DNA from: Poa pratensis | Lineage: Eukaryota > Streptophyta > Magnoliopsida > Poales > Poaceae | Assembly: GCA_947311845.1 (NCBI GenBank) | Contig: CAMZMU010000117.1 | Coordinates: forward strand, 76,613,232-76,677,231 | DNA: 64,000 bases | Reading direction: 5' to 3' | In this document: in pieces, positions 1 through 10,731 of the stretch | How positions within the stretch are numbered: the stretch's first letter is position 1 | Layout of the letters: every line of letters begins with the position of its first letter | Notes under the pieces: model-generated | Database searches by the model: none | The model's input: the letters and a program-made list of their open reading frames with translations, nothing else | Told to the model about the DNA's origin: nothing | Position numbers and translations under genes: made by a program

Positions 1-752
1 CGATCTGGCGTGCAAATAATTCACAGAAAAATTACACGGGTGCGCAAGGACGTAGCAAAGGAGATGGGACAAAAGAGAGGGCGCGAGATCGACGGTGCTC
101 ACCGGAGTTTGAGAAATTGGGCGGCGGCAATGGCGGGACGGCGAGCTCGAGTGTGGGCAGCCTGTAGATGAAATTGTTTGAGGGGAAAAGGCGGCGGAGT
201 CTTGGGGTATATATAGGGGCTGGTGGGATCGGATAGGGTTTGTTTAAAAACACGAATCGATCCGGAGTTGGAGATAGATACGGAGACGAGAGTTTCGGGG
301 CTGGATGTTGAAGGTGAGCCCGGGCTGACGGGTGGGTCCCGCATGGCAGTGAGAGAGAGGGGGAGTTGGGCCGTGGGCTGTTGCTTGCTGCGCGCGCGAG
401 AGAGAGATGGGCTCGGCCCAGGTAGCTAGGGTTCCTATTTTTTGTTCTTTCTTCTTTTCTATTTTCTGAAAATATTTATAACTTTGGTTTTGAAACTTCA
501 AAAGAATTCAAACAAAAATGTAAAATTTTGTAAAATCAAACCTCAACCAATAAACTAATTGGTGACACTTTTATAGAACAATAATATAATAAAAATACAT
601 GGATATTTAAAATAGTTTACAAAAAACACTTTTGCCAAGTTTGAAGGAAATGTTTTAATTCTTTGAATAATTTTGAAATAAAACAACACTGCAATGAAAA
701 GATGCATGCCATGAATGCAAAAAATTATTTTTGTGAAAATTGGGATGTTACA
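1..752 (-). mobile_element. LTR fragment, minus strand, cut by window edge
   Basis: Read on the minus strand this begins at 752 with TGTAACATCCCAA, the start typical of several grass gypsy LTRs. It continues through an AT-rich stretch to a GC-rich part with a TATA box (TATATATA, about 208-217) followed by leader-like sequence, and runs off the window. No partner LTR or TSD is visible, so LTR identity rests on the terminal motif and promoter layout. A diverged sequence with the same start lies at 51259. The short open frames in it are shadows. Confidence 0.55.
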
Positions 753-2374
753 AAATTGTATCTCGTTTGGTTCTTGAAAGTGTTGTGCATGCATATTTAC
801 TATATGTATATCTTATGGCTTGCTTACTTTCGTTGATCCAATATATAGGATAAACTCCATCAAATCCTAAATGGCTAAGATGTGCATGAAATTCAATTTC
901 ATATCAATATGCACATATTTATGTGAAGTTTGTCCTATGTATTGTAGTTGCTCTAACTACTTTGGACCCAATGAGTTTGGGTACCATGTTGTACCTGAAT
1001 TTGTTTTAGATACATTGGAGATGCATTGGAAGCTTGTCTCATCTACAAGCAAGGTGTTGTCACCATGTGCTTATTGGAGCCAAGCTTGGATGATCATAAA
1101 CTTTTATCTTCTATGTCACCCAATGCTATCTCGGTAATAAGTATCTACCTCATGCATACATTTCTAGCTTTCAACCTTGTGTAAGTTGTATCATGGCATG
1201 AATCTCTTTTGTTGCAATTGATTTGGTTCTTACAAAGTCCTTCAAAACAACTTTATTAAAAATGTAGGCAAGCCGGGATGATTACATATCAAGGGGAATA
1301 TATATATAATCATTTTCATGATTCTCCAATCCCAAATATGTTAATCTAGCACTTCTACTCTATGTCTTGCATTTGCAATATTGATGATTTTTCAAAATCA
1401 TTTGCCTTTGCGATACTTGTTATCTTTCTCGGAGCATCCCAACTATCTTTTTTTTCCTTGTGGATATTTTTGATGCTATGATGAGTATGTTTTGGAAGTT
1501 CATCTATATCCTTTTTAAGATGCAATTGAGCTTTGTGCTATGCTTGTAAGCAAAGATCTTATGGGTGTATTTATGACTTCCTCTTGGATATCATGTTCTT
1601 TTCTTTTGTACCTATTTTGTGTGTACATTTTTATTTATGGACTTATATCTTCGTGATTGGTGTCTACTTAGAAACTTATACACATGAGAATAGTTACACC
1701 TTTAATTGGTATTCCAATTCTTTAGTGACCGCCTCTTATTGCTTTTGATTCTTTGGTGGTTTCTAAAAAGCACAAGCTTTGTGTTTTTCTTTTGATATCC
1801 CTTTTTTGCATCTTAATAAGCTTGTGGACCTATTTGCTACATCTTCTTTGGTTTGTGTTCTACATTATCTTGGAGGGAGTGAGGATTCCATGTTGTGCAC
1901 ACTATATTGAAATACAAATCCTTATTGTGCACGTACCTTGGGGAGTTCCCTCTTGATTATTAGAACACTTGGTTGATCTTATCTTAATATCTTCTTATGT
2001 TCAATTGGTTTTTCAGATCCTTTGATTGGTTACTTCTCTTATCGAAGTATCTTTCAATTTGATTTCCTTTTGCAATCTTTGGATCCTTAATATAGTTTGA
2101 TCTCCCCCCCAACTATTCATAATTGGATATGTGCATTCGATTTCACTCATATTATGAGAAATGCACACACTATGGGGGAGCTCTTTCCATATTGGCCTTC
2201 TACATTTTTCCTCCCATTTTGGCAATCGATGCCAATGGGGGAGAAATTTAGACGGTTTAAGGGAACATGGCTTTGTTCTCTTGCATCCTTGCATTTTGTG
2301 TTGCATGGTGTCTTAAATTCATTGTATAAACCCTCGTAAAAGGGATTGTCATCAATTACCAAAATGGGGGAGAT
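753..2374 (+). mobile_element. Non-coding 3' internal region of a Ty1/copia-like LTR element
   Basis: AT-rich sequence with no conserved open frame, leading directly into the polypurine tract and 3' LTR at 2375. Phrases such as the 'gatgccaatgggggagaaa' stretch near 2228 resemble the post-pol region of grass SIRE/Maximus-type copia elements. The 5' side is cut by the LTR at 1-752, so gag and pol are missing from the window. Assignment to the SIRE-type lineage is from recalled resemblance, not from a search. Confidence 0.5.
2361..2374 (+). other. Polypurine tract
   Basis: A G-rich purine run (AAAATGGGGGAGA) sits directly before the TG that opens the LTR at 2375. It is the expected primer site for plus-strand DNA synthesis and shows that the following LTR is the 3' LTR. 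Confidence 0.75.
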
Positions 2375-4570
2375 TGAAAGTGCATGTTGCCCCCATGTGT
2401 GGTTTTGGTAATTAATGACAATCCTTATGGACTAATGTTTGCATTGAGATATTCTTATAGATCTTGTCCATGGAAAAACATTGGAGTTCATGTGTTGGAC
2501 TCTAAAAGATTACATTATGATCAATGCTCTATTCAAGGGTTTATATGAAGAATGATCATATGTAGAGTCGAGCTTATTGCAAGTGTGGCTTGGAAAAGAA
2601 GATTGAGTGAACATTCATGTTTATCTCCAAGCCATCATATATATTAAGAGAAGAAGATGAAATTCAAGTTCAACAAGATCCACCTTGGAAGATATCATTT
2701 GATTGAAGCTTGCAATGGATACATGAAGACGGAGCTAAGTGAGACTCTCCCATAATGGAGTATGGGGGAGTATTTGGAGTTGCCTTCATCAAGCATGTGC
2801 TAGCAAGCACAATCAAAAAAGGTGTTCCAACTTGAGAGAGTCAAGATCGTCATCATCTAGCTCAAGTGGAATGCACATGGAAAAGGTATGATCTTGATAG
2901 GATTTCTATTTTACCGGTCTCATGGTGTTAGTGGGAAACCGGGTTATAGGTTAGACATCATACTATCAAGAGGGGCTCTCAAGTGAGTAACTTGATCGCA
3001 TCTTTGTGGAGAGCTCAAACCTTTGCATACTTGGCATATCATCTTTCTTGGTTCTTATTTGGCTTTTATCCATGTGAGAATTTAGAACTTGTGTTCATCT
3101 CCATACCAAGCTCTAGTTCATCAAAAACGGATTTCATATGCATATCATGTTGCGTTTTTTATGTTGGAGGTTTTACCGGTTTATCTTTTCTAAGAGAGGT
3201 CAAACTATCTCCTTGTGGTTTCCTCCTCACATGATGGACTATAATGTTTGTCTACATGATCTTGTAGAGCTCTTCGTTGCGATTCCAACGAGCCCAAGAT
3301 CATCGAAATCGGAGTCCGGATGAAAAACTATTGCAGTTTCCATTTTGTTGTTTATGTCCGTTTTCAGCAAACTGGATATTCCGGTTTTGTCTTGGACCGG
3401 AATATCCGGCCGGACCGGATTCTCCGGGTTTAGTTGGGACCGGAATATCCGGTCCTCCCCAGTTTTTTCAGAAAATCAGCTAAGGACTTCACGGCGCGAG
3501 CCTCTGTACTCGGCCGGATATTTGGGTCAGGGACCGGATATTCCGGTCTAAGTGTGGCTGCAACGACTATTTTCGTGGGAGGGGTTATAAATACCCCTCC
3601 CTTTCTTCAACCTTGAGCCGCTCGTTTTTTTCTCTCTCTCCCACCATTGTTGACCTTCGAAAGCTTGCCCCTCTCTCAATTCCTCCCATGATTCTTGCAT
3701 ATCTTAGAGGGAAAAGTGAGAGGAGCTCTAGATCTGTATTTCCACCAATCCATCTCTCCTCTAAGTGAGGGGAACCTAGTAGATCTTGATCTTAGAGTTC
3801 TTGGTGTTTCTCCTCCTTTGTTCTTCCTCTCTTATTCCCCATAAGTATTTGTTACTTTGTTAGAATTTGAGAGTGAAGGACTTGAGCACTTCTTGTGTTC
3901 TTGCCATTGCATTTTGTTGCATCGGTTTGCTCTCTCCACGAGGATTCGTGGAAGTGAAAGTTTGTGAGCTTGTTATTCATGGGTCGTTGGACCCTAGACG
4001 GTGTTCTCGTGACCTTTTGTGGTCAAGGCCTTTTGTGGCTAGTTGGGACCTTTTGTGGTCACTTGGGAGCTCCCAATCCTTTTGTGGGTTGTGCCTCAAG
4101 ATTGTTGTAAGGGACTCGATTTCCGCCCAAAAGGAAATCAATAGTGGAAGGTGAACCGAGCTTTTGGGCAAGGTTTATCAGAGAATAGGGTGAGGCCATT
4201 TGTGGCGTTTGAGTTTGAAACTCACACCCCTCCAACGAGACGTACTCCCCTAAAAAGGAGAAACTCAGGAATACATCATCGTCTCCGCGTGCCTCGGTTA
4301 TTTCTATACCCGAGCTCTTTACTTATGCACTTTACATTGTGATAGTCTTCGTGCTTGAAGTCTTATATCTTGCTATCACCTTGTTACTTGTCTTCCTTAG
4401 CATAAGTTGTTGGTGCACATAGGTGAGCCTAGTATATTTAGGTTATATGCTTGTTAAATTAAAACATCTAGTTTTATTCCGCATTTATCAAGACTAAACC
4501 GGAAAAGTTTTAAATCGCCTATTCACCCCCCCCCCCCCCCCCCCCTCTAGGCGACATCCTTGTCCTTTCA
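2375..4570 (+). mobile_element. 3' LTR (2.2 kb), Ty1/copia-like
   Basis: The LTR starts TGAAAGTGCATG after a polypurine tract and ends TCCTTTCA, with terminal TG...CA. The last 100 bases contain the 'ATTCACCCCCC...CTCTAGGCGACATCC' region often seen at the end of these grass LTRs, here with a run of 20 C (4526-4545). A core promoter TATAAATA is at 3586-3593, preceded by a cluster of palindromic motifs (3374-3547). The 5' LTR is not in the window, so no TSD can be checked; the following bases are GCGAT. The length is large for copia but normal for the SIRE/Maximus group. Confidence 0.75.
3374..3593 (+). promoter_or_regulatory. LTR promoter: palindrome cluster plus TATA box
   Basis: Four copies of a near-palindromic motif, GGATATTCCGG or CCGGAATATCCGG, occur at about 3374-3384, 3396-3409, 3439-3452 and 3533-3547. 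A related half-site lies at 3512-3524. TATAAATA follows at 3586-3593. Repeated dyad sites just upstream of a TATA box fit binding sites for a dimeric transcription factor, but the factor is unknown. Confidence 0.5.
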
Positions 4571-5640
4571 GCGATGACACACGCAAGGGAACGATGGGTG
4601 ACGCAACGTCCCGAGAAACCGACCTGTGGACCACGGAAAGGAAGGGCCCATCGTCAGCGAGAAAGAGGGGGGATGAACCACGTAAGAAGAAAGCTATCCC
4701 AGAGGGACACACAATGCATTCGCTAAAACCTAGTACGGTAAATGAACAAAATCGACTAATGGGACGAACGCGCTGTGAATCTGTACCACTTTGTCACGTC
4801 GGTCACACCGATTAAATGCACAGCGTGAGGCCGACGGGTGGGCCCTCGGGCTACAGGGAGCATTGGGGGAGGTCGTTAGCGGGAGTGGGTGCACGAAGGT
4901 TGGTACGGTTAGTGACTTTGCGAATCCCTGTTCATACCGGCTCCAGGAACCGGCGGGGATCGGACGATGCGGAGGCATGGAGCGGGGAGTATCGGACGGC
5001 CAGAAAGACCAAATCGTTGACGAGCTTTCAATGGGTCTCATCGTTTATATCTTTAGATTGTTCTGCCCCAATGGAGAGTACACAAGTCTCATGGCCACCA
5101 CACCTTGTTTTTCGATGAAAGACACTCAGGCAAATATCTCGATGCTCGGCAAACAGTCGGATAGTAATAGTGAGTGATGTGAACAATAATATAAGACATA
5201 TAGATGATAATAATTAAATTTCACATATGGTTCATACATGGAGTTCAACTCTCTATATGCTCAAATTAGACACAAATTAATGTTAATTAAAAATTCAATT
5301 TCTCTAAGTTCATGGAGTCCATTGTTATCTTTCATCTGAACTAAAATATATAAAGGAATGAGTTCTTGGCCAAAATTATAATAACAATTTGAGGGGCATT
5401 GTATACATGAAAGGAGGGAGTACAATATTTATAAGTAGTCCCTGTTGTCGGGTTATAGTTATAAATCCCAAGAATATAGATAATAAATGTTCATGTCTAA
5501 TATATATCCCCCTGAATTAATAACCACTACGGGGAATGGGTTATCTTTAAGTGATGTAATTGTCCTTATTAATTGTGCATTTATCAACATTAACTTCGTA
5601 CTCTTTATTAAAAATAATAATAGTGTACTCCACTTAACAA
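4571..5640. other. Intergenic stretch, no gene recognised
   Basis: 4571-5170 is GC-balanced with overlapping short frames and no recognisable protein. 5180-5640 is AT-rich. A GGAGGGAGTA motif near 5415 resembles one end of a Stowaway-type MITE, but no matching partner end was found. Confidence 0.4.
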
Positions 5641-5752
5641 GTTAACATTGATCTCCAGGTAGACCTATATATGAGGCTACATACTCCCCTTTAGTTTTAC
5701 ATCATCTCCTCACATACTTCGGCTTGATATCACAACTTCGCAAGCACCGGCC
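5641..5752 (+). promoter_or_regulatory. Core promoter and 5' leader of DUF538 gene A
   Basis: The TATA box TATATAT lies at 5666-5672, inside the block AGGTAGACCTATATAT. The leader ends in a 'GATATCACAA...CACCGGCC' stretch just before the ATG at 5753. The same block and leader precede the second DUF538 gene (TATA at 9986-9994), so this is a promoter duplicated with the gene. Confidence 0.7.
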
Positions 5753-6202
5753 ATGGCCAATAACCATCTCCTCCAGCTCCTACTCCTCCTCACTGTGGCT
5801 TTCACCTTCGTGGCAAGGAGCAACTCCAGCCCAACTCCATCGGTGTACGAGATGCTGGCGGAGTACAACTTCCCACGGGTCAGCCTCCCAGAGGGTGTAC
5901 AGAAGTATACCCTTCACCAAGACGGCTCCTTCGATGCGAACATCCCCAGGGGGTGTGAGATCGACCTCGCCGGGCACATACTCCAGTACGAGAGGAAAAT
6001 ACGCGGGAACATCCAGTCCATGCTGATTAATAAGCTGCAAGGGGTCAACGTGAACCTTGCAGTTAACCGGATAGAAATCAATGCAGTTGAACGGGATGGC
6101 AACGAGCTCAAATTTGACGCAGGCGTGATATCGAAGTCATTCGCGGCTGGGAACTTCGTCGCCAGCCCGCGCTGCAACCGAGGCCACGGCTTTCCGAAGT
6201 AA
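5753..6202 (+). CDS. DUF538 family protein, secreted (copy A)
   Basis: This 149-residue protein starts at the ATG in CACCGGCCATGG, a good plant start context 80 bases after the TATA box. Residues 1-24 form a signal peptide with a Leu-rich core. The DUF538 domain spans about residues 28-143, with the family hallmarks YEMLAEYNFP, LPEGV, YTL, DGSF, a central CEID and the closing block FDAGVISKSF before a conserved Cys. The family is plant-specific and usually secreted; its biochemical role is not settled, so none is assigned. There are no introns, as is usual for short members. It matches the second copy at 10068 at roughly 60-65% of positions by eye, so the two are tandem paralogues. The C-terminal tail (CNRGHGFPK) is longer than that of copy B. 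The open frame argues for a functional gene. Confidence 0.9.
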   Translation: MANNHLLQLLLLLTVAFTFVARSNSSPTPSVYEMLAEYNFPRVSLPEGVQKYTLHQDGSFDANIPRGCEIDLAGHILQYERKIRGNIQSMLINKLQGVNVNLAVNRIEINAVERDGNELKFDAGVISKSFAAGNFVASPRCNRGHGFPK

Positions 6203-6300
6203 ATCCAACAAGACATGACGGGCATGGCCTATTGATTCGTGTGGCGTTTGTTTAGCCAGTATGGTTGTGTGTTGTTGCTAATAAAATCGTGTGTTACAAA
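6203..6300 (+). terminator. 3' UTR with poly(A) signal, DUF538 copy A
   Basis: AATAAAA at 6280-6286 lies 78 bases after the stop codon. The block TGGCCTATTGAT...GTTGTTGCT is shared with the region after copy B (10522-10605), which supports duplication of the whole transcription unit. Confidence 0.6.
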
Positions 6301-7100
6301 AGGGGATTCGGTTTTTATGAAATGCAACACGCTCCTACTGAAAGACGGGGCACAAGGCACAACATGATCCGATCCTTCCTGGTAAATAATCTATTCCAAT
6401 AATCTATTGATCTGTTCCTTGTGTAGATGAAGCAACACAGCCCTATCCCGAAAACTCAGCTCATCTTTTCTTCTGTAGTGAATTGCACGTCGAAAGTCTA
6501 CTGTCACTGGAAGTTGCTGAAATGAAGATGCAGAACGAATGAAAGATGCTTGTACTAAGCTTTGAAAATCAGACTTCGGTCGATCTATTTTGAAATACGT
6601 AAGGCAGAGAATGCTTGTTATTTTATCATTTATAAGAAAAGGTGATTAAAGATGCCCGTGAGCAACATATTATACCTTTATTTTGACACTACTAATTAAG
6701 GACATAATGATAGCGCCACTGGTATCTGCTAGACAAACGCTCTAAGATGAATTAAAAAGATCACACGTTACATCTCCGAGGCCTCCCTTCGCCTTCGGAA
6801 GCGGGATGCAGGTCGGTTTCTTGTGCTTTTTTTTGCGGGAGGGCTGTTGTGCTTTTCGTTGGCCCCCACCTGTCAAGTTTCAATGGTGTCCGCATTTGCT
6901 GGTCTTAGATGGCGAGGCCGAACGATGGCTTCTGAAATATGTGGTTGCTCTCAAAAAAGAAAAAAAAGCAGATAGCAAATGAGCACATGTCGAGAAAATT
7001 CCGGCCGATATGCTGCTCGGGCTAATCAGTCCGGCCCGGAAACTTTTATCCGGTGGTCTGGAAATGCGCCCACACCGCCTGTATATGAAAGTTAGTGGGG
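6301..7100. other. Intergenic stretch, nothing assigned
   Basis: No conserved coding frame. A purine-rich A tract at 6950-6968 could be the tail of an old retroelement, but no matching 5' part or TSD was seen. Confidence 0.4.
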
Positions 7101-7173
7101 GCCATTTAGGATCGCATTCAGGATCCCTCTGTCGCGATTTGTCCCTCGTCGCCGCTAGGGTTAGCTAGGTTCG

Positions 7174-7700
7174 ATGAGAAATTTCTCACGCATCCACCCT
7201 GAAATGGACCACGGCTCTGGCGGCTTCGGCTCCGCGGCTCCAGCGGGATTCAGCAGCCACGACGCCGCTCCTCCAGCAGGCTTCGGCGCCGCGCCACCTG
7301 AGGGCGGTGCTGGCCTCGCGCTGCGCCTCCCGCAGCCGGTGCCAGCCTGGACTCAGTCTCCTCCAGCGACAACCCTGACTACTCCGACTCCTCCGGCGAC
7401 GATTCCGCGTACTTCTCCACCGCCGACGAAGCGGAGCTCGCCACGATCACCGACGACACCGAGCTCGTCCGACGCGTCAAGGCAAAGTCGATCCGCTCCA
7501 ATGTTCGCGCGGTGTGGCGGAAGGAGGCGACCGGAAGCACACCGACTAGTGGAATCGCGAGAGGCTCCGACGCGGGATTAAGTTGAGTCGCGAGCTCGCA
7601 GCTAAACAGCAGAAAAGGGAGATGGAGTACAACCGCCAGGGCGTCCTCCTATGCAACAGCCGTCGGGGATCCTGCTCCAGCGAGCATCACGGCGGCGACT
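7174..7700 (+). pseudogene. Possible broken GC-rich gene or transposon ORF, unknown
   Basis: A TATA-like TGTATATGA (7080) and a plant-like leader (CTAGGGTTAGCTAGG) precede an ATG at 7174. The first frame runs 135 codons (to 7581) and is Ala/Pro/Gly-rich at the start. From about 7348 another frame reads as a plausible Ser/Asp-rich acidic stretch (for example SSGDDSAYFSTADEAEL) followed by a basic segment, suggesting a frameshift. GC content is far above that of the flanks. No family is recognised; it could be a decayed host gene or a transposon-borne ORF. Confidence 0.25.
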
Positions 7701-9278
7701 AGGGCGTAGAATTATGTTTAGTTCATGTTTTGTACGTAGGTGCTGATATGTATGTTTCCGACGAACGATGAATCAAGCACGAAGTTTAGTTTTAAACAAT
7801 CCGTTGCAATTTGCGGTATCTGTTTTGTCCAACCAATTTTCAAACCGGATAACTTGTTTCTAGGAAACCATAGACGAGTTTTCCGATTTCATCTTACTAG
7901 GAATCTGCTAGAGATGCGGAGACGTAAGACCGATAGGCACCAAGAACGCTACAAAGCAAGGTTGCTACTCGGCAAACATACGGCCGGAGATGAGGGCTTC
8001 TTGCAGCGGTGGAGAAACAGTTGAGTTCCATTTCATTCGTCAATGGTCGGAAACTCGGAATGCACATGCACGCAGCAATGCTGGTGTGCGGGCCAATGCA
8101 GACTCATATTCGTTCCATGGGCCGGAGGCAAGCAAATGGTGTGAGATATGGGGCGAAATGCCATGAACGGTGTCCGCTCTTCGGCCCGTGGAAGGCCTGG
8201 CCCAAGCCAGACATCCTCTCTCGATTTCCTTGCACACCATTCGCTAAAAAATAAGAAATCCTCGCACACCACTAAAGCCGCGCTTGGAAACCTGTGAATG
8301 TTTGTACCTTTAAGGCCCCGCTTGGAATAACATTTCAGTTTCCGCTCCGTGAAGAATTCCGGCGGCATAGCGTAATTTTAACGGACCAAACTAGGTTCGT
8401 AATTTTCGTCGGGCCATATCCGGCTCCAAAACGACGAACCAATCGGGCCCTAACGAGGAATCCAACCGAAGACAACCGAATTGTAAAATGGTGTTTGGAT
8501 AAAGGTTCTGCTAGTGGGTTCTTGGATCGGAAGAGCTTCTGCGTTCCAGGTTTGAAACGAACCAAGAAGAACACCGTTGAAGAAAAAGAAGAGATGAAGA
8601 GGGAGGCCGTTGACATGAGATGCAAGTAAATTTTCAGATCGATACATCGAGAGTTTAGGCGGGTCTGATTTGACGGCGCCACTAAGGACAAACTTATTCT
8701 TGGGTGCTTCACCTTCTCTGATATTTTGTGTGATCTTTTCAAAGGCCTCATCCTTTATCTTTGCCTCCCTGGTTTCGGTCCGATGATGACAAACCATACA
8801 ATTTGAGAACTTATATCCGTTCTCTAGTTTAACGTTTCTCTATTGTTCCGGGCCATTGTGAACTCCGCTAGTAGCTGGCAATTCATATGCGTCACTGCGC
8901 TGGCCTTTAGCCTCCTCTCTTCGATGTATTTCCAATTTTTGTTCAAAGTCATATGTGCTTATACACAGCAGGTCAACCCAACGAGCCGAGGCATGTTAAG
9001 TTGACATTGATCTCCTTCGCTATAATTACCGGCTACTCCATATAAAATAAATAACAGATCAGTAAGTTTATTTGTGTTTGTTTCCATGTTAGTTTAGGTC
9101 GAATATCCTATAGCAAGCTGATCATTGTTTTAGAAAATCAATTCAAAGTCTAGGTATTGCGAAATAATGTAAAGCAAGTTTTTGCGTATTATTTTGCAGT
9201 TTTATTTCAAACATTGTATACATGAGCATGTACTTCCTCCCCTTTCGGAAAAAAGGAGCATGTATTTCTACAAATCTT
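7701..9278. other. Intergenic stretch with possible MITE-like ends
   Basis: No protein family is recognised. Two direct copies of a 'CCGCGCTTGGAA / CCCCGCTTGGAA' motif (about 8277-8290 and 8315-8330) resemble hAT-type termini, but no inverted partner was found. Several short frames near 8300-8800 overlap and look accidental. Confidence 0.3.
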
Positions 9279-9617
9279 AAATTTTTTTTTTTGAAAGAAC
9301 ACCAAAGGGGTGACCTCTACCATTTTATCATTAAAAAAGAGCTAAGCTCACTGAAAGCATACACGCATGCAAGAAGATACAGTGGGGGGAGTTGAGAGAG
9401 GACACAAACAGTAGAACCAGAATCAAAGAAAACTGGAGTTGGTCCTGCCATTCAGCAACCAAGTGAGACAGTTTCCTTCTTTTTCTTCTTGGCTCTGGGA
9501 GACCACAGGGTGCTCGTCTCAGTGCATTGCCTGACCACAACTTGAACCGGTAAGTCGATGTCATCGAAAACCTTCCTGTTCCTAGATAGCCAGATGCTCC
9601 AGAAGGTCGCCATTACA
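9279..9617 (-). mobile_element. 5'-truncated LINE insertion with perfect TSD
   Basis: On the minus strand this fragment carries the last part of an L1-type ORF2. The zone translating as WSIWLSRNRKVF is the typical C-terminal sequence of grass LINEs. A 3' UTR follows and ends in a poly(A) tail, visible as the T tract at 9282-9292. ACAAATCTT flanks it on both sides (9270-9278 and 9618-9626), a 9-bp TSD produced by target-primed reverse transcription. Only about 340 bp were inserted, a common outcome of incomplete reverse transcription. Confidence 0.85.
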
Positions 9618-9626
9618 ACAAATCTT

Positions 9627-9960
9627 GTTCTTCTTCCTTGTTGTAATTTATGTTACGTGGGTCTTAGAATATTCTGAGCTATTGGGTTAAACGTAGACCA
9701 TCAGCAACATCAGCAATCGTTTTCCGGTCACCTGACAGCACTAATCAGTACCGTATAGGAAGTGCTATTGGCCGGCGTGCCGTCTCAGGGCTGTTTCCGA
9801 ATTAAGTTTTTGCCTTCGATATTGTATAGACATGCCGGCAACGTATCTAAACCATTCCTTTTGTGTTAATTTAAGGCGTACCGTATAGGTTATGGGTTAT
9901 CTTTATGTTTTGTTACTGTCCATATGTACTGTGCGTTTCTATACATTAACATCGTACTCC
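9627..9960. other. Upstream region of DUF538 copy B
   Basis: AT-rich, with no coding potential. The stretch around 9945-9965 (CATTAACATCGTACTCCACT) resembles the upstream part of copy A (around 5588-5640), so the duplicated block extends at least this far. Confidence 0.45.
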
Positions 9961-10067
9961 ACTGTACAGTATTTTCAGGTAGACCTATATATATGTTACG
10001 GAATGTCTTTAGTTACATCAGCTATTCAACTCCAACATACTTCGAGACGATATCACAAGCACCAGCC
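9961..10067 (+). promoter_or_regulatory. Core promoter and 5' leader of DUF538 gene B
   Basis: CAGGTAGACCTATATATATG places a TATA box at 9986-9994. The leader shares ATACTTCG, GATATCACAA and GCACCAGCC with copy A. The start codon at 10068 was chosen because it is in the same position relative to these blocks and is followed by a signal peptide. A longer open frame from 9924 would start upstream of the TATA box. Confidence 0.7.
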
Positions 10068-10505
10068 ATGTCGAGGAATCACCTCCTCCCCTTCCTTCTT
10101 GTGGTCGTCTCCTTCGCGGCCTCTTCTGCTACATTCACCAAGAACAAATCCAGTGCAACTCCAACAGTATACGAGATGCTAGCGAACTACAACTTTCCGC
10201 CGGGTATCCTCCCAGAGGGTGTACAGAACTATACCCTCAACTCAGATGGCTCCTTCGACGTGGCCCTCCCTCGCGAATGTGAGATCGACATCTCCGGCTA
10301 CACACTCCGGTACGAGAGCAACATACACGGGAGCATCCAGTCCATGGTGATCAATGAGCTGCAAGGGGTGCGCGTAAACATCGCAATCGAACAGGTAGGA
10401 ATCACCGGAGTTGACCGGGAAGGTGACCAGCTCAAATTCGACGCGGGCGTGATATCCAAGTCGTTTCCGGTTGGTAGCTTTGCCGTGAGCCCGTACTGCA
10501 GCTAA
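10068..10505 (+). CDS. DUF538 family protein, secreted (copy B)
   Basis: This 145-residue protein has an N-terminal signal peptide (HLLPFLLVVVSFAASSATF core). The DUF538 domain follows from about residue 29 to the final CS. Family motifs are YEMLANYNFP, LPEGV, YTL, DGSFD, CEIDISGY and FDAGVISKSF. It shares the intronless structure, promoter block and 3' UTR block with copy A at 5753, so it arose by tandem duplication. The copies have diverged most in the loop around the basic/acidic residues after the central Cys. The function of the family is unresolved. The 5' end of a large LINE lies only about 190 bases after the stop, so its natural 3' flank has been displaced. The intact frame suggests it is still under constraint. 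Confidence 0.9.
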   Translation: MSRNHLLPFLLVVVSFAASSATFTKNKSSATPTVYEMLANYNFPPGILPEGVQNYTLNSDGSFDVALPRECEIDISGYTLRYESNIHGSIQSMVINELQGVRVNIAIEQVGITGVDREGDQLKFDAGVISKSFPVGSFAVSPYCS

Positions 10506-10610
10506 GGCCCTGGCTAAAAAATGTGGCCTATTGATCTGTGTGTTGATTGTTTATATTTACAAAGTATGGCTTGTTGTATATATGTGTATATATATATGTT
10601 GTTGCTTCGA

Positions 10611-10691
10611 AAATACTATTGTCAATAATAATATGGTAAATGTTATAAAAGGGAATTCAGTTAGGAAATACTATTGTCAATAATAATATGG
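10611..10691 (+). repeat. 26-bp direct repeat at the gene/LINE boundary
   Basis: The 26-base sequence at 10611-10636 (starting AAATACTATTGTCAAT) recurs exactly at 10666-10691, separated by 29 bases. LINE sequence begins just after the second copy. It may be a local duplication formed during or after LINE insertion. Confidence 0.85.
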
Positions 10692-10731
10692 ACCATATCG
10701 TCATGTGGCTGTCGGGATAAGGGAAGGAGCG

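Noticed and set aside
5410..5430. Stowaway MITE end (GGAGGGAGTA)
   Set aside because: No inverted partner and no TA target duplication could be found.
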